Notes: generated by a model not told the origin, from the sequence alone. A stretch of DNA of 64,000 nt from Pedobacter sp. (GCA_025351765.1 JANXVH010000055.1:1-64000), one strand, 5' to 3'. Shown: positions 52,136 to 62,214, counted from the stretch's first letter. Numbers and translations are program-made.

Positions 52136-54673
52136 ATGGAAGCGAAATTTTCTCCACAAGTAAAAGACGTGATATCTTTTAGCAGGGAAGAAGCCCTGAG
52201 ATTAGGTCACGATTATATAGGCGCAGAACATCTGTTGTTAGGCCTAATTCGCGAAGGCGACGGCATGGCCATCAAAATATTAAAATCATTAGGGGTTGAT
52301 ACTTCAAAGCTTCGCAGATCAATAGAAGATTCAGTAAGAGGGACTTCCAGCGTTACTGTAAATCTTGGAAATATTCCTTTAACGAAGCAAGCTGAAAAGG
52401 TATTAAAGATTACCTATTTAGAAGCTAAAATATTCAAGAGTGACTTAATTGGTACTGAGCATTTGTTGTTGTCCATTTTGAGAGATGACGATAATATTGC
52501 TTCTCAAATACTTCTGCAATACAGCATTAATTACGAAGTCTTTAAACAGGAGGTTGAGGTGAATAAAAATGGTTTCAGAGATGACCCGCAAAACAGTTCT
52601 TCTACAGGTGATGATGATTACCGTGAGGATGAAACATTCAGCAGTCCTAAAAAAGTATCAGATATTAAGTCGAAAACTCCCGTTCTGGATAATTTTGGCA
52701 GGGATTTGACTAAAGCGGCTGAAGATGGAAAACTGGATCCGATTGTTGGTCGTGAGAAAGAAATAGAGCGTGTGTCTCAAATTTTGTCCCGTCGTAAAAA
52801 AAATAATCCCATCTTAATTGGTGAACCTGGTGTTGGTAAATCTGCAATTGCAGAAGGATTGGCATTAAGGATCGTACAACGCAAAGTTTCAAGAGTACTT
52901 TTTAACAAACGTGTGGTTACACTTGATTTGGCTTCATTAGTTGCTGGAACTAAATACCGCGGACAGTTTGAAGAGCGCATGAAAGCTGTGATGAATGAGC
53001 TTGAGAAATCTACGGATGTAATCTTGTTTATTGATGAGATCCATACCATAGTAGGGGCGGGTGGGGCATCCGGATCTCTGGATGCGTCAAATATGTTTAA
53101 ACCTGCATTAGCAAGGGGAGAGATACAATGTATTGGTGCAACCACGCTTGATGAATACCGTCAGTACATAGAAAAAGATGGCGCACTGGATCGTCGTTTC
53201 CAAAAGGTAATGATTGAGCCGGCTACTCCTGATGAAACGATTGAAATCCTTAACCGAATTAAAGAGAAATATGAAGATCACCACGGTGTAACTTACACTG
53301 ATGAAGCTATTAATGCTTGTGTGGCACTTACCTCCAGGTATATTACTGATAGGTTTTTGCCGGATAAGGCTATCGATGCTTTAGATGAAGCAGGTTCGAG
53401 GGTGCACTTAACAAATATCCATGTTCCTGAAAACATCATAGAAATTGAAAGTAAGATTGAAGAAATCAAACTTGAAAAGAATAAAGTAGTTAAAAGTCAG
53501 AAATATGAAGAGGCCGCTAAATTAAGAGATACTGAAAAGAACTTACTAGAAGAATTAGAACGTGCAAAAGCAGCATGGGAAAACGAGACTAAAGCAAAAA
53601 GATATACGGTTTCTGAAGATAATGTGGCTGAAGTGGTATCTATGATGACCGGTATTCCTTTACAGCGTGTAGGACAGACAGACAGCATCAAGTTGTTAAA
53701 TATGTATGAAACTGTTGCGGAAAAGATTATTGGTCAGGATGATGCCATCAAGAAATTAACTAAAGCAATTCAACGCACTAGGGCAGGGTTAAAAGACCCT
53801 AAAAAACCAATTGGTTCATTCATATTCTTAGGGCCTACCGGTGTGGGTAAGACAGAGCTAGCTAAAGAACTTGCGCGTTTTATGTTTGATAGTGATGATT
53901 CACTGATCCAGATAGATATGAGTGAGTACATGGAGAAATTTGCAGTATCACGTTTAGTTGGTGCGCCTCCAGGTTACGTAGGATATGAGGAAGGTGGGCA
54001 GCTTACTGAAAAAGTTCGCCGCAAACCTTATGCAGTAATATTGCTTGATGAGATTGAAAAGGCCCACCCTGATGTATTCAATATTTTATTGCAAGTATTA
54101 GATGAAGGGCAGCTTACGGACAGCTTGGGTAGAAAAGTAGATTTTAGAAACACGATTATTATCATGACCTCTAATATCGGCGCGCGTCAATTAAAGGATT
54201 TTGGACAGGGCGTAGGTTTCTCTACAACTGCTAAAGTTAATCAGGTTGATTCGCACTCGAGAGGTGTGATCGAGAGCGCTTTAAAACGTGCGTTTGCTCC
54301 AGAGTTTTTAAATCGTGTTGACGATGTAGTAGTGTTCAATAGTTTAGGAAGAGAAGAGATCTTTAAAATTATCGATATTGAATTGAAATCTTTATTTGGC
54401 CGTGTCCATAACTTGGGTTACGAAGTGAAGCTAACTGATAAGGCAAAAGATTTTATTGCGGATAAGGGTTTTGACAGCAATTTTGGCGCTAGGCCATTGA
54501 AAAGGGCTATTCAGAAATACCTGGAAGATCCAATCGCAGAAGAAATCCTTAAAGGAGAGATTCATGACGGCGATACACTTGAGATTGATTACGATAAAGA
54601 GAATGATTTGATTGTGGTTGAGAATAGAAGCCCTGGTAAAAAGAAGAAAAAAGAAGGTGGAAGTGTAGAATAA
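52136..54673 (+). CDS. clpC: ATP-dependent Clp protease ATP-binding subunit ClpC
   Basis: An 845-residue AAA+ unfoldase. Clp_N repeats at 1-~145 (LRLGHDYIGAEHLLLGL), first AAA domain with GEPGVGKSAIAEG at ~229, a UVR-like coiled middle segment (~440-475, KYEEAAKLRDTEKNLLEEL), second AAA domain with GPTGVGKTELAKEL at ~565, and a ClpP-docking VGF (GQGVGFS, ~691). ClpP is not in the window. It feeds unfolded proteins to ClpP. No mcsA/mcsB or ctsR genes accompany it, unlike in Firmicutes. Confidence 0.95.
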   Translation: MEAKFSPQVKDVISFSREEALRLGHDYIGAEHLLLGLIREGDGMAIKILKSLGVDTSKLRRSIEDSVRGTSSVTVNLGNIPLTKQAEKVLKITYLEAKIFKSDLIGTEHLLLSILRDDDNIASQILLQYSINYEVFKQEVEVNKNGFRDDPQNSSSTGDDDYREDETFSSPKKVSDIKSKTPVLDNFGRDLTKAAEDGKLDPIVGREKEIERVSQILSRRKKNNPILIGEPGVGKSAIAEGLALRIVQRKVSRVLFNKRVVTLDLASLVAGTKYRGQFEERMKAVMNELEKSTDVILFIDEIHTIVGAGGASGSLDASNMFKPALARGEIQCIGATTLDEYRQYIEKDGALDRRFQKVMIEPATPDETIEILNRIKEKYEDHHGVTYTDEAINACVALTSRYITDRFLPDKAIDALDEAGSRVHLTNIHVPENIIEIESKIEEIKLEKNKVVKSQKYEEAAKLRDTEKNLLEELERAKAAWENETKAKRYTVSEDNVAEVVSMMTGIPLQRVGQTDSIKLLNMYETVAEKIIGQDDAIKKLTKAIQRTRAGLKDPKKPIGSFIFLGPTGVGKTELAKELARFMFDSDDSLIQIDMSEYMEKFAVSRLVGAPPGYVGYEEGGQLTEKVRRKPYAVILLDEIEKAHPDVFNILLQVLDEGQLTDSLGRKVDFRNTIIIMTSNIGARQLKDFGQGVGFSTTAKVNQVDSHSRGVIESALKRAFAPEFLNRVDDVVVFNSLGREEIFKIIDIELKSLFGRVHNLGYEVKLTDKAKDFIADKGFDSNFGARPLKRAIQKYLEDPIAEEILKGEIHDGDTLEIDYDKENDLIVVENRSPGKKKKKEGGSVE

Positions 54674-54688
54674 TATCCATATATAAAT

Positions 54689-55762
54689 CTAAAATAAGCT
54701 GAGTTGGACTTTTGGTACTTTAAAAAGAGTATGGTCTAGCTCGGTTTTTTTTTCATTAAGGTGATTCAATCTGCAGTGAAGCTTAAAATTGTCATTAATC
54801 AGTTGTGCAATGTTTCCGTCTCCACGCATTCTATCGCCAAACCTAGTGTCGTTGACGTTACCTCTATGACAAGACTGGATCAAATGCCATACCTTCTCAA
54901 ACCTATCTGGATAGTTTTTCTTTAACCAATCTTCAAATATACTTCCTATTGCTCCGTTAAGTCTTACTACGGTATATCCAGCTGCGATAGCGCCAGCGTT
55001 TGCAATTGCTTTTAAAATAGAAGGAATTTCATGATCACTCAAGCCTGGTACTAACGGTGCAACCATAACTCCCACCGGAATTCCCGCTTTACTTAACTCT
55101 TCCACAATTTTTAAGCGCTGTTTGGCAGTAGCTGTTCTGGGCTCCATCTTAGATCTTAATTGTTCATTTAAACTATTAATGGATATATAAACCATACATA
55201 AGTTAAAATTGGCCATTTCCTTTAGTATATCTAGGTCTCTCAATATCAACGAATTTTTTGTAATCATTCCTATTGGCTGCTTATATTCCAGGGCAATTTC
55301 AAGCAGATGCTTGGTTATTTTGAATTTCCGCTCCGCAGGTTGGTAACAGTCGGTATTGCCAGAAAGGGATATGGTACTTGCATCCCATCCTTTACGTTCA
55401 AGAAACTTCTTAAATAATTCCGGAGCGTCAGTTTTTACGATGATCTTCCGCTCAAAATCAAGTCCAGCGCTAAACCCCCAATACTCATGTGCATTTCTTG
55501 CGTAACAATAGGTGCAGCCATGTTCACATCCCTGATATGGATTTAGCGAATATGCCATACCAACATCGGGACTGTCTACTTTATTTACTATAGATTTTGC
55601 TTGCCCAAGTATAAATGTAGTCTTCTGCGGCTCATCCTCCCAATCGTCTATTCCCTCATCATGTTCTTTAACGTAATCATTTCTTGAGAACCTATTGTGT
55701 GGATTAAATTGAGCACCACGGCCCTTATGGTAATTTTCTGGAAGATCCTTGCTAAAGTTCAT
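54689..55762 (-). CDS. PA0069/Rv2578c family radical SAM protein
   Basis: A 357-residue radical SAM protein with the cluster motif GCEHGCTYCYARNAHEYWG, preceded by YSLNPYQGC, which is characteristic of this family. GNTDCYQPAERKFKITK follows. The substrate is unknown. It converges on clpC (15 nt apart). Its ATG overlaps the end of a 37-bp near-perfect palindrome, so translation or transcription may be controlled there. Confidence 0.9.
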   Translation of the reverse strand: MNFSKDLPENYHKGRGAQFNPHNRFSRNDYVKEHDEGIDDWEDEPQKTTFILGQAKSIVNKVDSPDVGMAYSLNPYQGCEHGCTYCYARNAHEYWGFSAGLDFERKIIVKTDAPELFKKFLERKGWDASTISLSGNTDCYQPAERKFKITKHLLEIALEYKQPIGMITKNSLILRDLDILKEMANFNLCMVYISINSLNEQLRSKMEPRTATAKQRLKIVEELSKAGIPVGVMVAPLVPGLSDHEIPSILKAIANAGAIAAGYTVVRLNGAIGSIFEDWLKKNYPDRFEKVWHLIQSCHRGNVNDTRFGDRMRGDGNIAQLINDNFKLHCRLNHLNEKKTELDHTLFKVPKVQLSLF

Positions 55763-55798
55763 CTATAAAAATACTAATAATATTAGTATTTTTATAGA
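55762..55798. promoter_or_regulatory. 17-bp-arm palindrome at the start of the radical SAM gene
   Basis: TCTATAAAAATACTAAT - aat - ATTAGTATTTTTATAGA: perfect arms of 17 bp, 3-nt centre. On the minus strand it follows the stop of the upstream gene by 3 nt and runs into the radical SAM start codon. It may be an operator, or a hairpin that acts both as terminator and start-codon block. Confidence 0.55.
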
Positions 55799-55801
55799 AA
55801 A

Positions 55802-57037
55802 CTATTGTTTATTTAATTCAGGGATATAGTCCATCGGCACCATATCAGCTACCTTTTCATACGCCCAAAATCCCTCATATAAAAGTGATCTGGGATCAAA
55901 TACACTGCCGTTTTCATAAAAGCTAGCCGGCCTAAGGAGCTGATAAACAACGGAGATTTGAAAGTTTGGGATATCTTTTGGTCTGGTTACGCTATGGCCT
56001 GAAAACTGTGTGTATTCTTTTGATTCTTTCTCTTTAGTATAAATGATATAAAGAGCATCCTTATAGTTGATAGATTTTACATCACTAAACATATCTTTTA
56101 CCAAAGTATCGATCAATACTTCGGATCTATTTAAAACTGACGACATTAAAGGTTCATTCTTTTTTTCTCTCCAGTATTTTAGAGAATCTGTAGGTTTGTC
56201 AGATACCCGCGCGCCGCGGGTGTAGGGGTTTATAAAGCGTTTTAAATTGGCATTGATCACATCATCTGCCGGACGGTCTTTATTTAGTGTTTTAGCCACT
56301 TTATTGATAATAAATCCATCTTCTTTAGTACGGTGATGATACAGAGAATTAAAAAAATGTTGTGAGGAGCCTAAATAGGCCTCTTCCCGCAATTTGCTAT
56401 ACCGCTTTCTTTTCGAGTTAGATTTTTCCATTTCCTCAAAATGTGGATGTCCTGCATAGAAGAGCACGTTTTCACGACTGTCATTCTCAAAATAGGTAAG
56501 CAAGTATTTGATGCGGTAGCCCAATGCTTTGTTCTCAATTATTAAAAAATCAGTTGCGGTAACGGTTAATATTTTGGTCTCTTTATCGTAATCCGTTTGG
56601 ATCACTTCAGGATTTAGAATGGTACATTGCTCTGCGTTTGGCGTTCCGCCTATAAATGATTTCTTAAATAGGTTGAGATAGTAGCCCCGATTGGGGTCCG
56701 CTTTGATTTCAACCTCGCTTAACTGAGTTATATTTTCTTTAAGTACAATTTCGATGTTTACCGATTTATCGAAAACAATCACATTCTTTGTTTGAGGCAG
56801 AAATCCAATTACCTGCACTAAAACATCATAATTGCCGGCCTTTAAATTCCCCAGTGTAAACCTACCTTCATTATTAGCAACTGTTGAAATCTTATATCCG
56901 CTAAGATAAATGGCTGCACCGGGCAATGTTTCGCCCTTTTTATCTTTAATTGTTCCTGTTATGGAATAAGATTCCTGACCATAACAATAAAAAGACAAAC
57001 CGGTTAGAACAAAAAGCATTAATAGATGACGGATCAT
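55802..57037 (-). CDS. Carboxypeptidase-regulatory-like domain protein (exported)
   Basis: A 411-residue protein with signal peptide (1-20, FYCYGQ). Residues ~24-110 form a carboxypeptidase-D regulatory-like beta-sandwich (YSITGTIKDKKGETLPGAAI, ANNEGRFTLGNLKAGNYDVL), as in the N-termini of TonB-dependent receptors. The remaining ~290 residues (RGYYLNLFKKSFIGGTPNAE, FYAGHPHFEEMEK) are a Bacteroidota-specific region without barrel character, so it is not itself a receptor. Function unknown; probably periplasmic or outer-membrane associated. Confidence 0.8.
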   Translation of the reverse strand: MIRHLLMLFVLTGLSFYCYGQESYSITGTIKDKKGETLPGAAIYLSGYKISTVANNEGRFTLGNLKAGNYDVLVQVIGFLPQTKNVIVFDKSVNIEIVLKENITQLSEVEIKADPNRGYYLNLFKKSFIGGTPNAEQCTILNPEVIQTDYDKETKILTVTATDFLIIENKALGYRIKYLLTYFENDSRENVLFYAGHPHFEEMEKSNSKRKRYSKLREEAYLGSSQHFFNSLYHHRTKEDGFIINKVAKTLNKDRPADDVINANLKRFINPYTRGARVSDKPTDSLKYWREKKNEPLMSSVLNRSEVLIDTLVKDMFSDVKSINYKDALYIIYTKEKESKEYTQFSGHSVTRPKDIPNFQISVVYQLLRPASFYENGSVFDPRSLLYEGFWAYEKVADMVPMDYIPELNKQ

Positions 57038-57072
57038 TATACTAATGTAACGAAATAAGCGATGCCCGCAAA

Positions 57073-57101
57073 AGAAAAATCCCGGTTTTTGAAGTCGGGA
57101 T
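57073..57101 (-). terminator. Intrinsic terminator of fabI
   Basis: On the minus strand ATCCCG - loop - CGGGAT followed by TTTTTC, 36 nt after the fabI stop. The stem is only 6-7 bp. Confidence 0.65.
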
Positions 57102-57136
57102 CAATGATTATTCTTAGATAATATAAAGGTTGTTTT

Positions 57137-57958
57137 TTATACTTCAGAATCAACACCTAGTCTTTTCATTACATCATCACTAACTCCGGTAGATGAATAG
57201 CCACCATCATGGAAAAGGTTCTGCATGGTTACCATGCGTGTTAGGTCAGAGAATAATGTGATGCAGTAATCAGCACAAGATGCCGCGTCTGCGTTACCAA
57301 GGGGTGCAACTGAGTTTGCGAAATCGTAAAAATCGCCAAAGCCTTTAATACCTGTACCAGCTGTTGTTTTAGTGGGCGACTGAGAAACTGTATTAATACG
57401 AACCTTTTTATCTATTCCATAGTGATAACCGAAGCTTCTTGCTATTGATTCCAACATTGCTTTAATATCAGCCATGTCAGTATAGAATGGATAAGTTCTC
57501 TGAGCCGCCATATAGGTCAATGCTACAACAGAACCACCTTCGTTAATCGCATCCAGTTTTTTAGCTACTGCAAGCATTTTATGAAGCGACAATGCAGATA
57601 CGTCAATACCCTTCATAAAATAATCGTAATTGGATTCAGTATAAGGTATCTTCTTCCGTATGTTAACACTCATACCTATAGAATGTAAAACAAAATCAAT
57701 TTTCCCACCTAATATCTCCTGAGATTGTGTAAACAGGTTGGTAAGTTCTTCGACATTGGTAGCGTCAGCAGGGATAATTTGCGAACCTGTTTTTTCTGCA
57801 AGTGTATTAATCTCTCCCATTCTCATGGCAATGGGAGCATTAGTTAAAACAAATGTAGCTCCTTCTTCATGCGCTTTTTCGGCTACTTTCCATGCAATGG
57901 AATTTTGGTCTAGGGCACCGGTAATGATACCACGCTTACCTTTTAATAAATTGTACAT
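57137..57958 (-). CDS. fabI: Enoyl-[acyl-carrier-protein] reductase (NADH)
   Basis: A 273-residue FabI that completes the fatty-acid elongation cycle. It has the N-terminal KGKRGIITGALDQNSIAWKV, FVLHSIGMS, and the catalytic pair in LTYMAAQRTYPFYTDMADIK (Tyr and Lys in Y-x6-K spacing). The loop NTVSQSPTKTTAGTGIKGF is the form common in Bacteroidota, replacing the SAGPI..T sequence of E. coli. Such loop differences lie near the inhibitor site. It is transcribed from its own region, 82 nt after recN's start. Confidence 0.95.
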   Translation of the reverse strand: MYNLLKGKRGIITGALDQNSIAWKVAEKAHEEGATFVLTNAPIAMRMGEINTLAEKTGSQIIPADATNVEELTNLFTQSQEILGGKIDFVLHSIGMSVNIRKKIPYTESNYDYFMKGIDVSALSLHKMLAVAKKLDAINEGGSVVALTYMAAQRTYPFYTDMADIKAMLESIARSFGYHYGIDKKVRINTVSQSPTKTTAGTGIKGFGDFYDFANSVAPLGNADAASCADYCITLFSDLTRMVTMQNLFHDGGYSSTGVSDDVMKRLGVDSEV

Positions 57959-58040
57959 ATATGTTGGTTTTGTTATGCTTTTGTTAATTTGTCGAAAGTA
58001 AGAAAAATATGAAAGATTTAAGGAAACGATCTATAAAGAA

Positions 58041-59699
58041 TTAGCTTGCTGTTAGGAGGTCTTTTGCGTTTTGAAAGGCAGAATTCCCTGGGTTTTTACC
58101 GCTCAGCATTTCTGCTATAATTGCCACTCTTTCGTTCGCTTGTAGCTTTCTAATACCTGTTGTTGTGCGCTGGTTACCTTCTTCCTTGTAAACAAAATAA
58201 TGCGCATTACCTTTTGCAGCAATCTGTGGTAAATGGGTAATGCAGATTACCTGCATATTTTGCTCAAGTTCGCCGATAACATTTCCTACTCGTACTGCTG
58301 TTTCGCCTGATATGCCAGTATCTATTTCATCGAATATCAATGTAGGAAGTGCAGTGTGTTTGGCAAGTATGGATTTTATAGAAAGCATTAGCCTGGACAA
58401 TTCACCCCCTGAAGCAACTTTGCCAACAGGAGCAGGCGGCTGACCGCTATTTGCTGAAAAAAGCAAATTTATTACGTCTTTACCATCCTTATTAAATTCG
58501 GCGATTACATGCTGCTCTAATTTAATCTTCGCATTAGGCATGCCGGTATTTATCAATACAGCCCCAACCTGTTCCTCTGTTTTTTTAATGGATAGTTTTC
58601 TATTATCGGAAAGTATGGTAGCCATTTTTTCAAGCTTTTCAATCATCTCAATCAATTGCTTCTCCAGTTTCAAAATCGCCTCATCACTGGTTAAGAGCGC
58701 ATTCAGACTGTCAGATAGCTTTAACTGTACGTCAATTAATTCAACAGTTGTATTTACTTTATGTTTTTGTTGTAGCGCATAAATTGTATCTAATCTACTA
58801 TTGAACTCTGATATCCTGCTTGGGTTAAATACCATATCTTCTTCAAGGGTAGCAATTTCTGTCGCAATATCTTTTACCTCAATTAATACCGATCTAAGTC
58901 TTTCGTTTAAGGATAAGTAATTCGCATTATAACGCTCAATTGTTTGCAACTGACTAACGCTTTCCTTTATCAATGAGGTAGCTGCAGATTCCTGACTGTC
59001 CAGTAGCTGCGCTGCAATAAGCAGACTCCGTTTAATACTTTCTGAATTATTGAGTAATTCAAGATCTGCTTCCAGTTTTTCCTGTTCTTCTTCCTTTATT
59101 GAGGCAGCCTCCAGTTCATTGAAAAGGAATTGTTCGTAATCTTGTTTGTTTCGGGCTTCATCGGCTGCGAACTTCATTAAAGCGAGCTGTTGTTGAGCCT
59201 TTTTGTAGGATTTGAAAAGACTACGGTAGTTGCCCAATAAAACAGCATGATTAGCAACAGTATCAACTACCAACAGTTGGAATGCCGGATCATTTATTTC
59301 AAGTGTTGCATGCTGCGAATGTATGTCGATTAATTGTTCGCCTGTGGCCTTCATTACAGCAAGGTTAACAGGGGTGTCGTTTATGAAAGCTCTTGATTTC
59401 CCATCTGTGGAAATCTCCCGTCTTAGTGTTGTTTCCTGGTAGAAATCTACATCATTTTCCTCAAAAAACATCTTTAAGGAATCATCCGATAAGCTAAATT
59501 GCCCCTCAATTATGCACTTTTTATCCTGATTATAAAAGTATTTAGTTTCAGCACGCTGCCCTAGTATGAGAGACAATGCGCCAAGCATAATTGATTTTCC
59601 TGCACCGGTTTCTCCGGTAATGATATTTAAACCTTTATCAAGTTCAAGATCAACACTGTCGATCAACGCATAATTCCGGATAGTGAGTTTTTGTAGCAT
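58041..59699 (-). CDS. recN: DNA repair protein RecN
   Basis: A 552-residue SMC-like ATPase for double-strand break repair. Walker A is ITGETGAGKSIMLGAL (~30), followed by a long coiled coil (~150-370), the ABC signature SGGELSRLMLSIKS and Walker B LIFDEIDTGISG, then ITHLPQIAAKG. The length is normal. It lies 9 nt downstream of the PorD-like gene. Confidence 0.96.
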   Translation of the reverse strand: MLQKLTIRNYALIDSVDLELDKGLNIITGETGAGKSIMLGALSLILGQRAETKYFYNQDKKCIIEGQFSLSDDSLKMFFEENDVDFYQETTLRREISTDGKSRAFINDTPVNLAVMKATGEQLIDIHSQHATLEINDPAFQLLVVDTVANHAVLLGNYRSLFKSYKKAQQQLALMKFAADEARNKQDYEQFLFNELEAASIKEEEQEKLEADLELLNNSESIKRSLLIAAQLLDSQESAATSLIKESVSQLQTIERYNANYLSLNERLRSVLIEVKDIATEIATLEEDMVFNPSRISEFNSRLDTIYALQQKHKVNTTVELIDVQLKLSDSLNALLTSDEAILKLEKQLIEMIEKLEKMATILSDNRKLSIKKTEEQVGAVLINTGMPNAKIKLEQHVIAEFNKDGKDVINLLFSANSGQPPAPVGKVASGGELSRLMLSIKSILAKHTALPTLIFDEIDTGISGETAVRVGNVIGELEQNMQVICITHLPQIAAKGNAHYFVYKEEGNQRTTTGIRKLQANERVAIIAEMLSGKNPGNSAFQNAKDLLTAS

Positions 59700-59708
59700 A
59701 ATAGCCGA

Positions 59709-60650
59709 CTAATTGTTTTTATTGTCTTGATTTATAGGCATAGGGGCTTTTTTCAAAGCTTCATATTTATTAATATTTGCAGGATCTACCTCAATTAAAA
59801 GGTTATATGCCTTAAGGCGGTCAGACGGGTCTCCTGTAGCTATTGAAAAAATATTTACCATTTCATCTGCTTTACTGGCAAAATAGAAGTTTGGGAATAT
59901 AGAACCCAGCTTTTGTTTATCCATTTGTTTTAAACCACTAATAAGGGTAATCATTTTCTTCACCCCCCTTCTGGTATTATCCTGTAATCTGTCTAGGCCA
60001 TTAAAATGATAATCATATATAAATACCCTTAGCTCTTCAAATCCTTTATTTAACAAGTTTTCATTGAGCCAGTAACGGTTCCTTAATCCATCAAAAGCCT
60101 TCCATCCTTTATTTGCAGATACTTGGGCATTATTAAGCAGCGTCCATGCTTTTTTATAGTATATAGTTCCTCCTAGCAGACTAAAACTATCTTTATCAAG
60201 GCCAATTATTGTATAGGCATAAAAGCCCAATAAGGAACTTAGGTTTGATAGGTAATTCTGATCTGAAAAGTCTAATGACTGGCCTTCTGTATAATTGAAA
60301 TTAAAATCTTTATCGCTTAAATTCAATAATGTGCTATTGTAAGCAGAACCATAAACTGGTCTGCTAGACTGTATTTGGGCTTCTGCTTTATAGGAAGAGT
60401 TGCCGTCCCATTCAGTAATGGTTATTACGAAATTACATTCAATTCTTTCCTGCGGAGAATAATTCTCATTACTCCATTTATTATTATTCAGAAATTCTCT
60501 AATGTTTTTTTGCAGTACTTCAAGGTTCCTTTTGTCAATATTTGGTACGGTAGGTGCCAATATCTGTACTTTGGCATTTAGTTCCTGGGCTTTTAATCCA
60601 GCAGGAATACAAAATGTCAATAAGAAAATAAAAGCGCAGTAATATTTCAT
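59709..60650 (-). CDS. DUF4835 family protein (type IX secretion PorD-like)
   Basis: A 313-residue exported protein (signal peptide 1-~21, PAGLKAQ). The order of elements, LNAKVQILAPTVPNIDKRNL, ECNFVITITEWDGNSSYKAE and LLGFYAYTIIGLDKDSFS, is that of DUF4835, which is annotated as PorD of the type IX secretion system. It sits between coaBC and recN, the usual place in Bacteroidota. It overlaps coaBC by 4 nt (ATGA). The T9SS role is from family annotation, not shown here. Confidence 0.8.
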   Translation of the reverse strand: MKYYCAFIFLLTFCIPAGLKAQELNAKVQILAPTVPNIDKRNLEVLQKNIREFLNNNKWSNENYSPQERIECNFVITITEWDGNSSYKAEAQIQSSRPVYGSAYNSTLLNLSDKDFNFNYTEGQSLDFSDQNYLSNLSSLLGFYAYTIIGLDKDSFSLLGGTIYYKKAWTLLNNAQVSANKGWKAFDGLRNRYWLNENLLNKGFEELRVFIYDYHFNGLDRLQDNTRRGVKKMITLISGLKQMDKQKLGSIFPNFYFASKADEMVNIFSIATGDPSDRLKAYNLLIEVDPANINKYEALKKAPMPINQDNKNN

Positions 60651-61846
60651 AGGGAAACAATCTTTAACGCCTCAGCACAGATGTCTTTAGCAACGTCAAT
60701 TTTGGATTTAACTCCAAAGACCTTCTTTTCAAATGCCTTATTAAAGATAGTGATTTTATTTGTTTCTAATTTAAAGCCAGCTCCCTTATCATTTAAGGAA
60801 TTCAGGACAATAAAGTCGAGATTTTTTTTCTTCAGTTTAGCTATTGCATGCTCTTCCTCATTATTAGTCTCCAATGCAAAGCCAATAAGTAGCTGTCCGG
60901 GTGCTTTTAGCGTACCTAGGATAGCCAATATGTCTTCAGTTTTCTTCAAATCAAGACTAAACTCTTCGGCAGATTTTTTTATTTTCTGTTCTTCTATGAT
61001 ACGAGGTGTATAATCAGCAACTGCCGCTGCCATTACGGTAATGTTGGCATCGGGAAATTCTTTTTTGCAAGCCCCTAGCATTTGTGCGGCACTTACCACA
61101 TCAATCCGTTTTATTCCTGATTCACTTTTTTCTGCCGTTGGCCCACTTATCAGCGTTACATCTGCACCCAACCTCATAAATTCATGTGCAATTGCAAAGC
61201 CCATTTTCCCTGTCGAGTGATTCCCTATAAAACGAACTGGATCAATTGCTTCGTAAGTTGGGCCGGCAGTAACCAAAACCTTTTTTCCAAGTAATGGTAA
61301 TCCTTTGCCTATCCACGCTGTTAAATCATTTACAATTTCATCAGGCTCGGCCATTCTTCCTTCTCCGTATAAGCCACTAGCGAGTTCGCCAGTTCCTGGA
61401 GAGATCAATATGTTTCCGTAAGATAGGAGTGTTTCTACATTTTGATGGGTGCTTTCATGTTTCCACATATCCAAATCCATAGCAGGCGCAAAGAAGACTG
61501 GGCACTTTGCAGAAAGATAAACAGCTGTTAGGAGATTGTCACATAAACCGTTTGCCATTTTGGCAATCGTATTTGCACTTGCAGGAGCAAGTATCATATA
61601 ATCAGCCCATAATCCCAATTCAACGTGGTTACTCCAAACACCCGTTTCTGCTTCGAAGTATTGTGTATATACCGGATTTTTTGAAAGGGTGGCAAGCGTG
61701 AGCGGTGTGATGAAATTCGCCGCATCGGCAGTGAGAATTATTTTAACGTTTGCACCAGCCTTGATAAGCAGCCTAACTAAGGTTGCTGCTTTGTAAGCTG
61801 CAATGCTGCCGCAAACGCCCAATAATATTTTTTTATCTTTTAGCAT
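60647..61846 (-). CDS. coaBC: Bifunctional phosphopantothenoylcysteine decarboxylase / phosphopantothenate-cysteine ligase
   Basis: A 399-residue coenzyme A biosynthesis enzyme. The N-terminal CoaC flavoprotein has GVCGSIAAYKAATL, the catalytic His in WSNHVELGLWAD and ILAPASANTIAKMANG; the C-terminal CoaB has KKVLVTAGPTYEAIDPVRFI and NHSTGKMGFAIA. Normal length. It lies between rpoZ (41 nt) and the PorD-like gene (4-nt overlap). Confidence 0.96.
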   Translation of the reverse strand: MLKDKKILLGVCGSIAAYKAATLVRLLIKAGANVKIILTADAANFITPLTLATLSKNPVYTQYFEAETGVWSNHVELGLWADYMILAPASANTIAKMANGLCDNLLTAVYLSAKCPVFFAPAMDLDMWKHESTHQNVETLLSYGNILISPGTGELASGLYGEGRMAEPDEIVNDLTAWIGKGLPLLGKKVLVTAGPTYEAIDPVRFIGNHSTGKMGFAIAHEFMRLGADVTLISGPTAEKSESGIKRIDVVSAAQMLGACKKEFPDANITVMAAAVADYTPRIIEEQKIKKSAEEFSLDLKKTEDILAILGTLKAPGQLLIGFALETNNEEEHAIAKLKKKNLDFIVLNSLNDKGAGFKLETNKITIFNKAFEKKVFGVKSKIDVAKDICAEALKIVSL

Positions 61847-61887
61847 GGTTATTAATGCATATATGCAATCTAATCCAATGCAAGGTG

Positions 61888-62214
61888 TTATTGTTGCTCT
61901 TTAGCAGGATTTCTATGATAAATTTTATCATTAAGGAACTCATCAACAGCTATAAGGCTAGGCTTAGGCATACGCTCATAATGCTTGCTGATTTCAATTT
62001 GTTCCCTGTTTTCAAAGATCTCTTCCAAATTATCATTCGAAGAAGCAAACTCGGCTAATTTGCCATGTAATTCTTCTTTCATATTATTTGAAATTTGGTT
62101 AGCCCTTTTAGAAATAATTACTAAAGACTCATAGATGTTGCCTGTTTTCTGATCAAGATCATTAACATTTCTCGTAACCGTAGTATTTGGAATTGCAGGT
62201 TTATTCGTATTCAT
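61888..62214 (-). CDS. rpoZ: DNA-directed RNA polymerase subunit omega
   Basis: A 108-residue small polymerase subunit that helps assemble the beta' subunit. The core KTGNIYESLVIISKRANQIS matches the Bacteroidota omega form, and PKPSLIAVDEFLNDKI resembles the helix after it. It overlaps the end of bamD by 1 nt (TAATG), so it is translationally coupled. Confidence 0.88.
   Translation of the reverse strand: MNTNKPAIPNTTVTRNVNDLDQKTGNIYESLVIISKRANQISNNMKEELHGKLAEFASSNDNLEEIFENREQIEISKHYERMPKPSLIAVDEFLNDKIYHRNPAKEQQ

Noticed and set aside
61856-61867. Palindrome TGCATATATGCA between coaBC and rpoZ
   Set aside because: Short AT-rich palindrome inside an operon gap; no further support.
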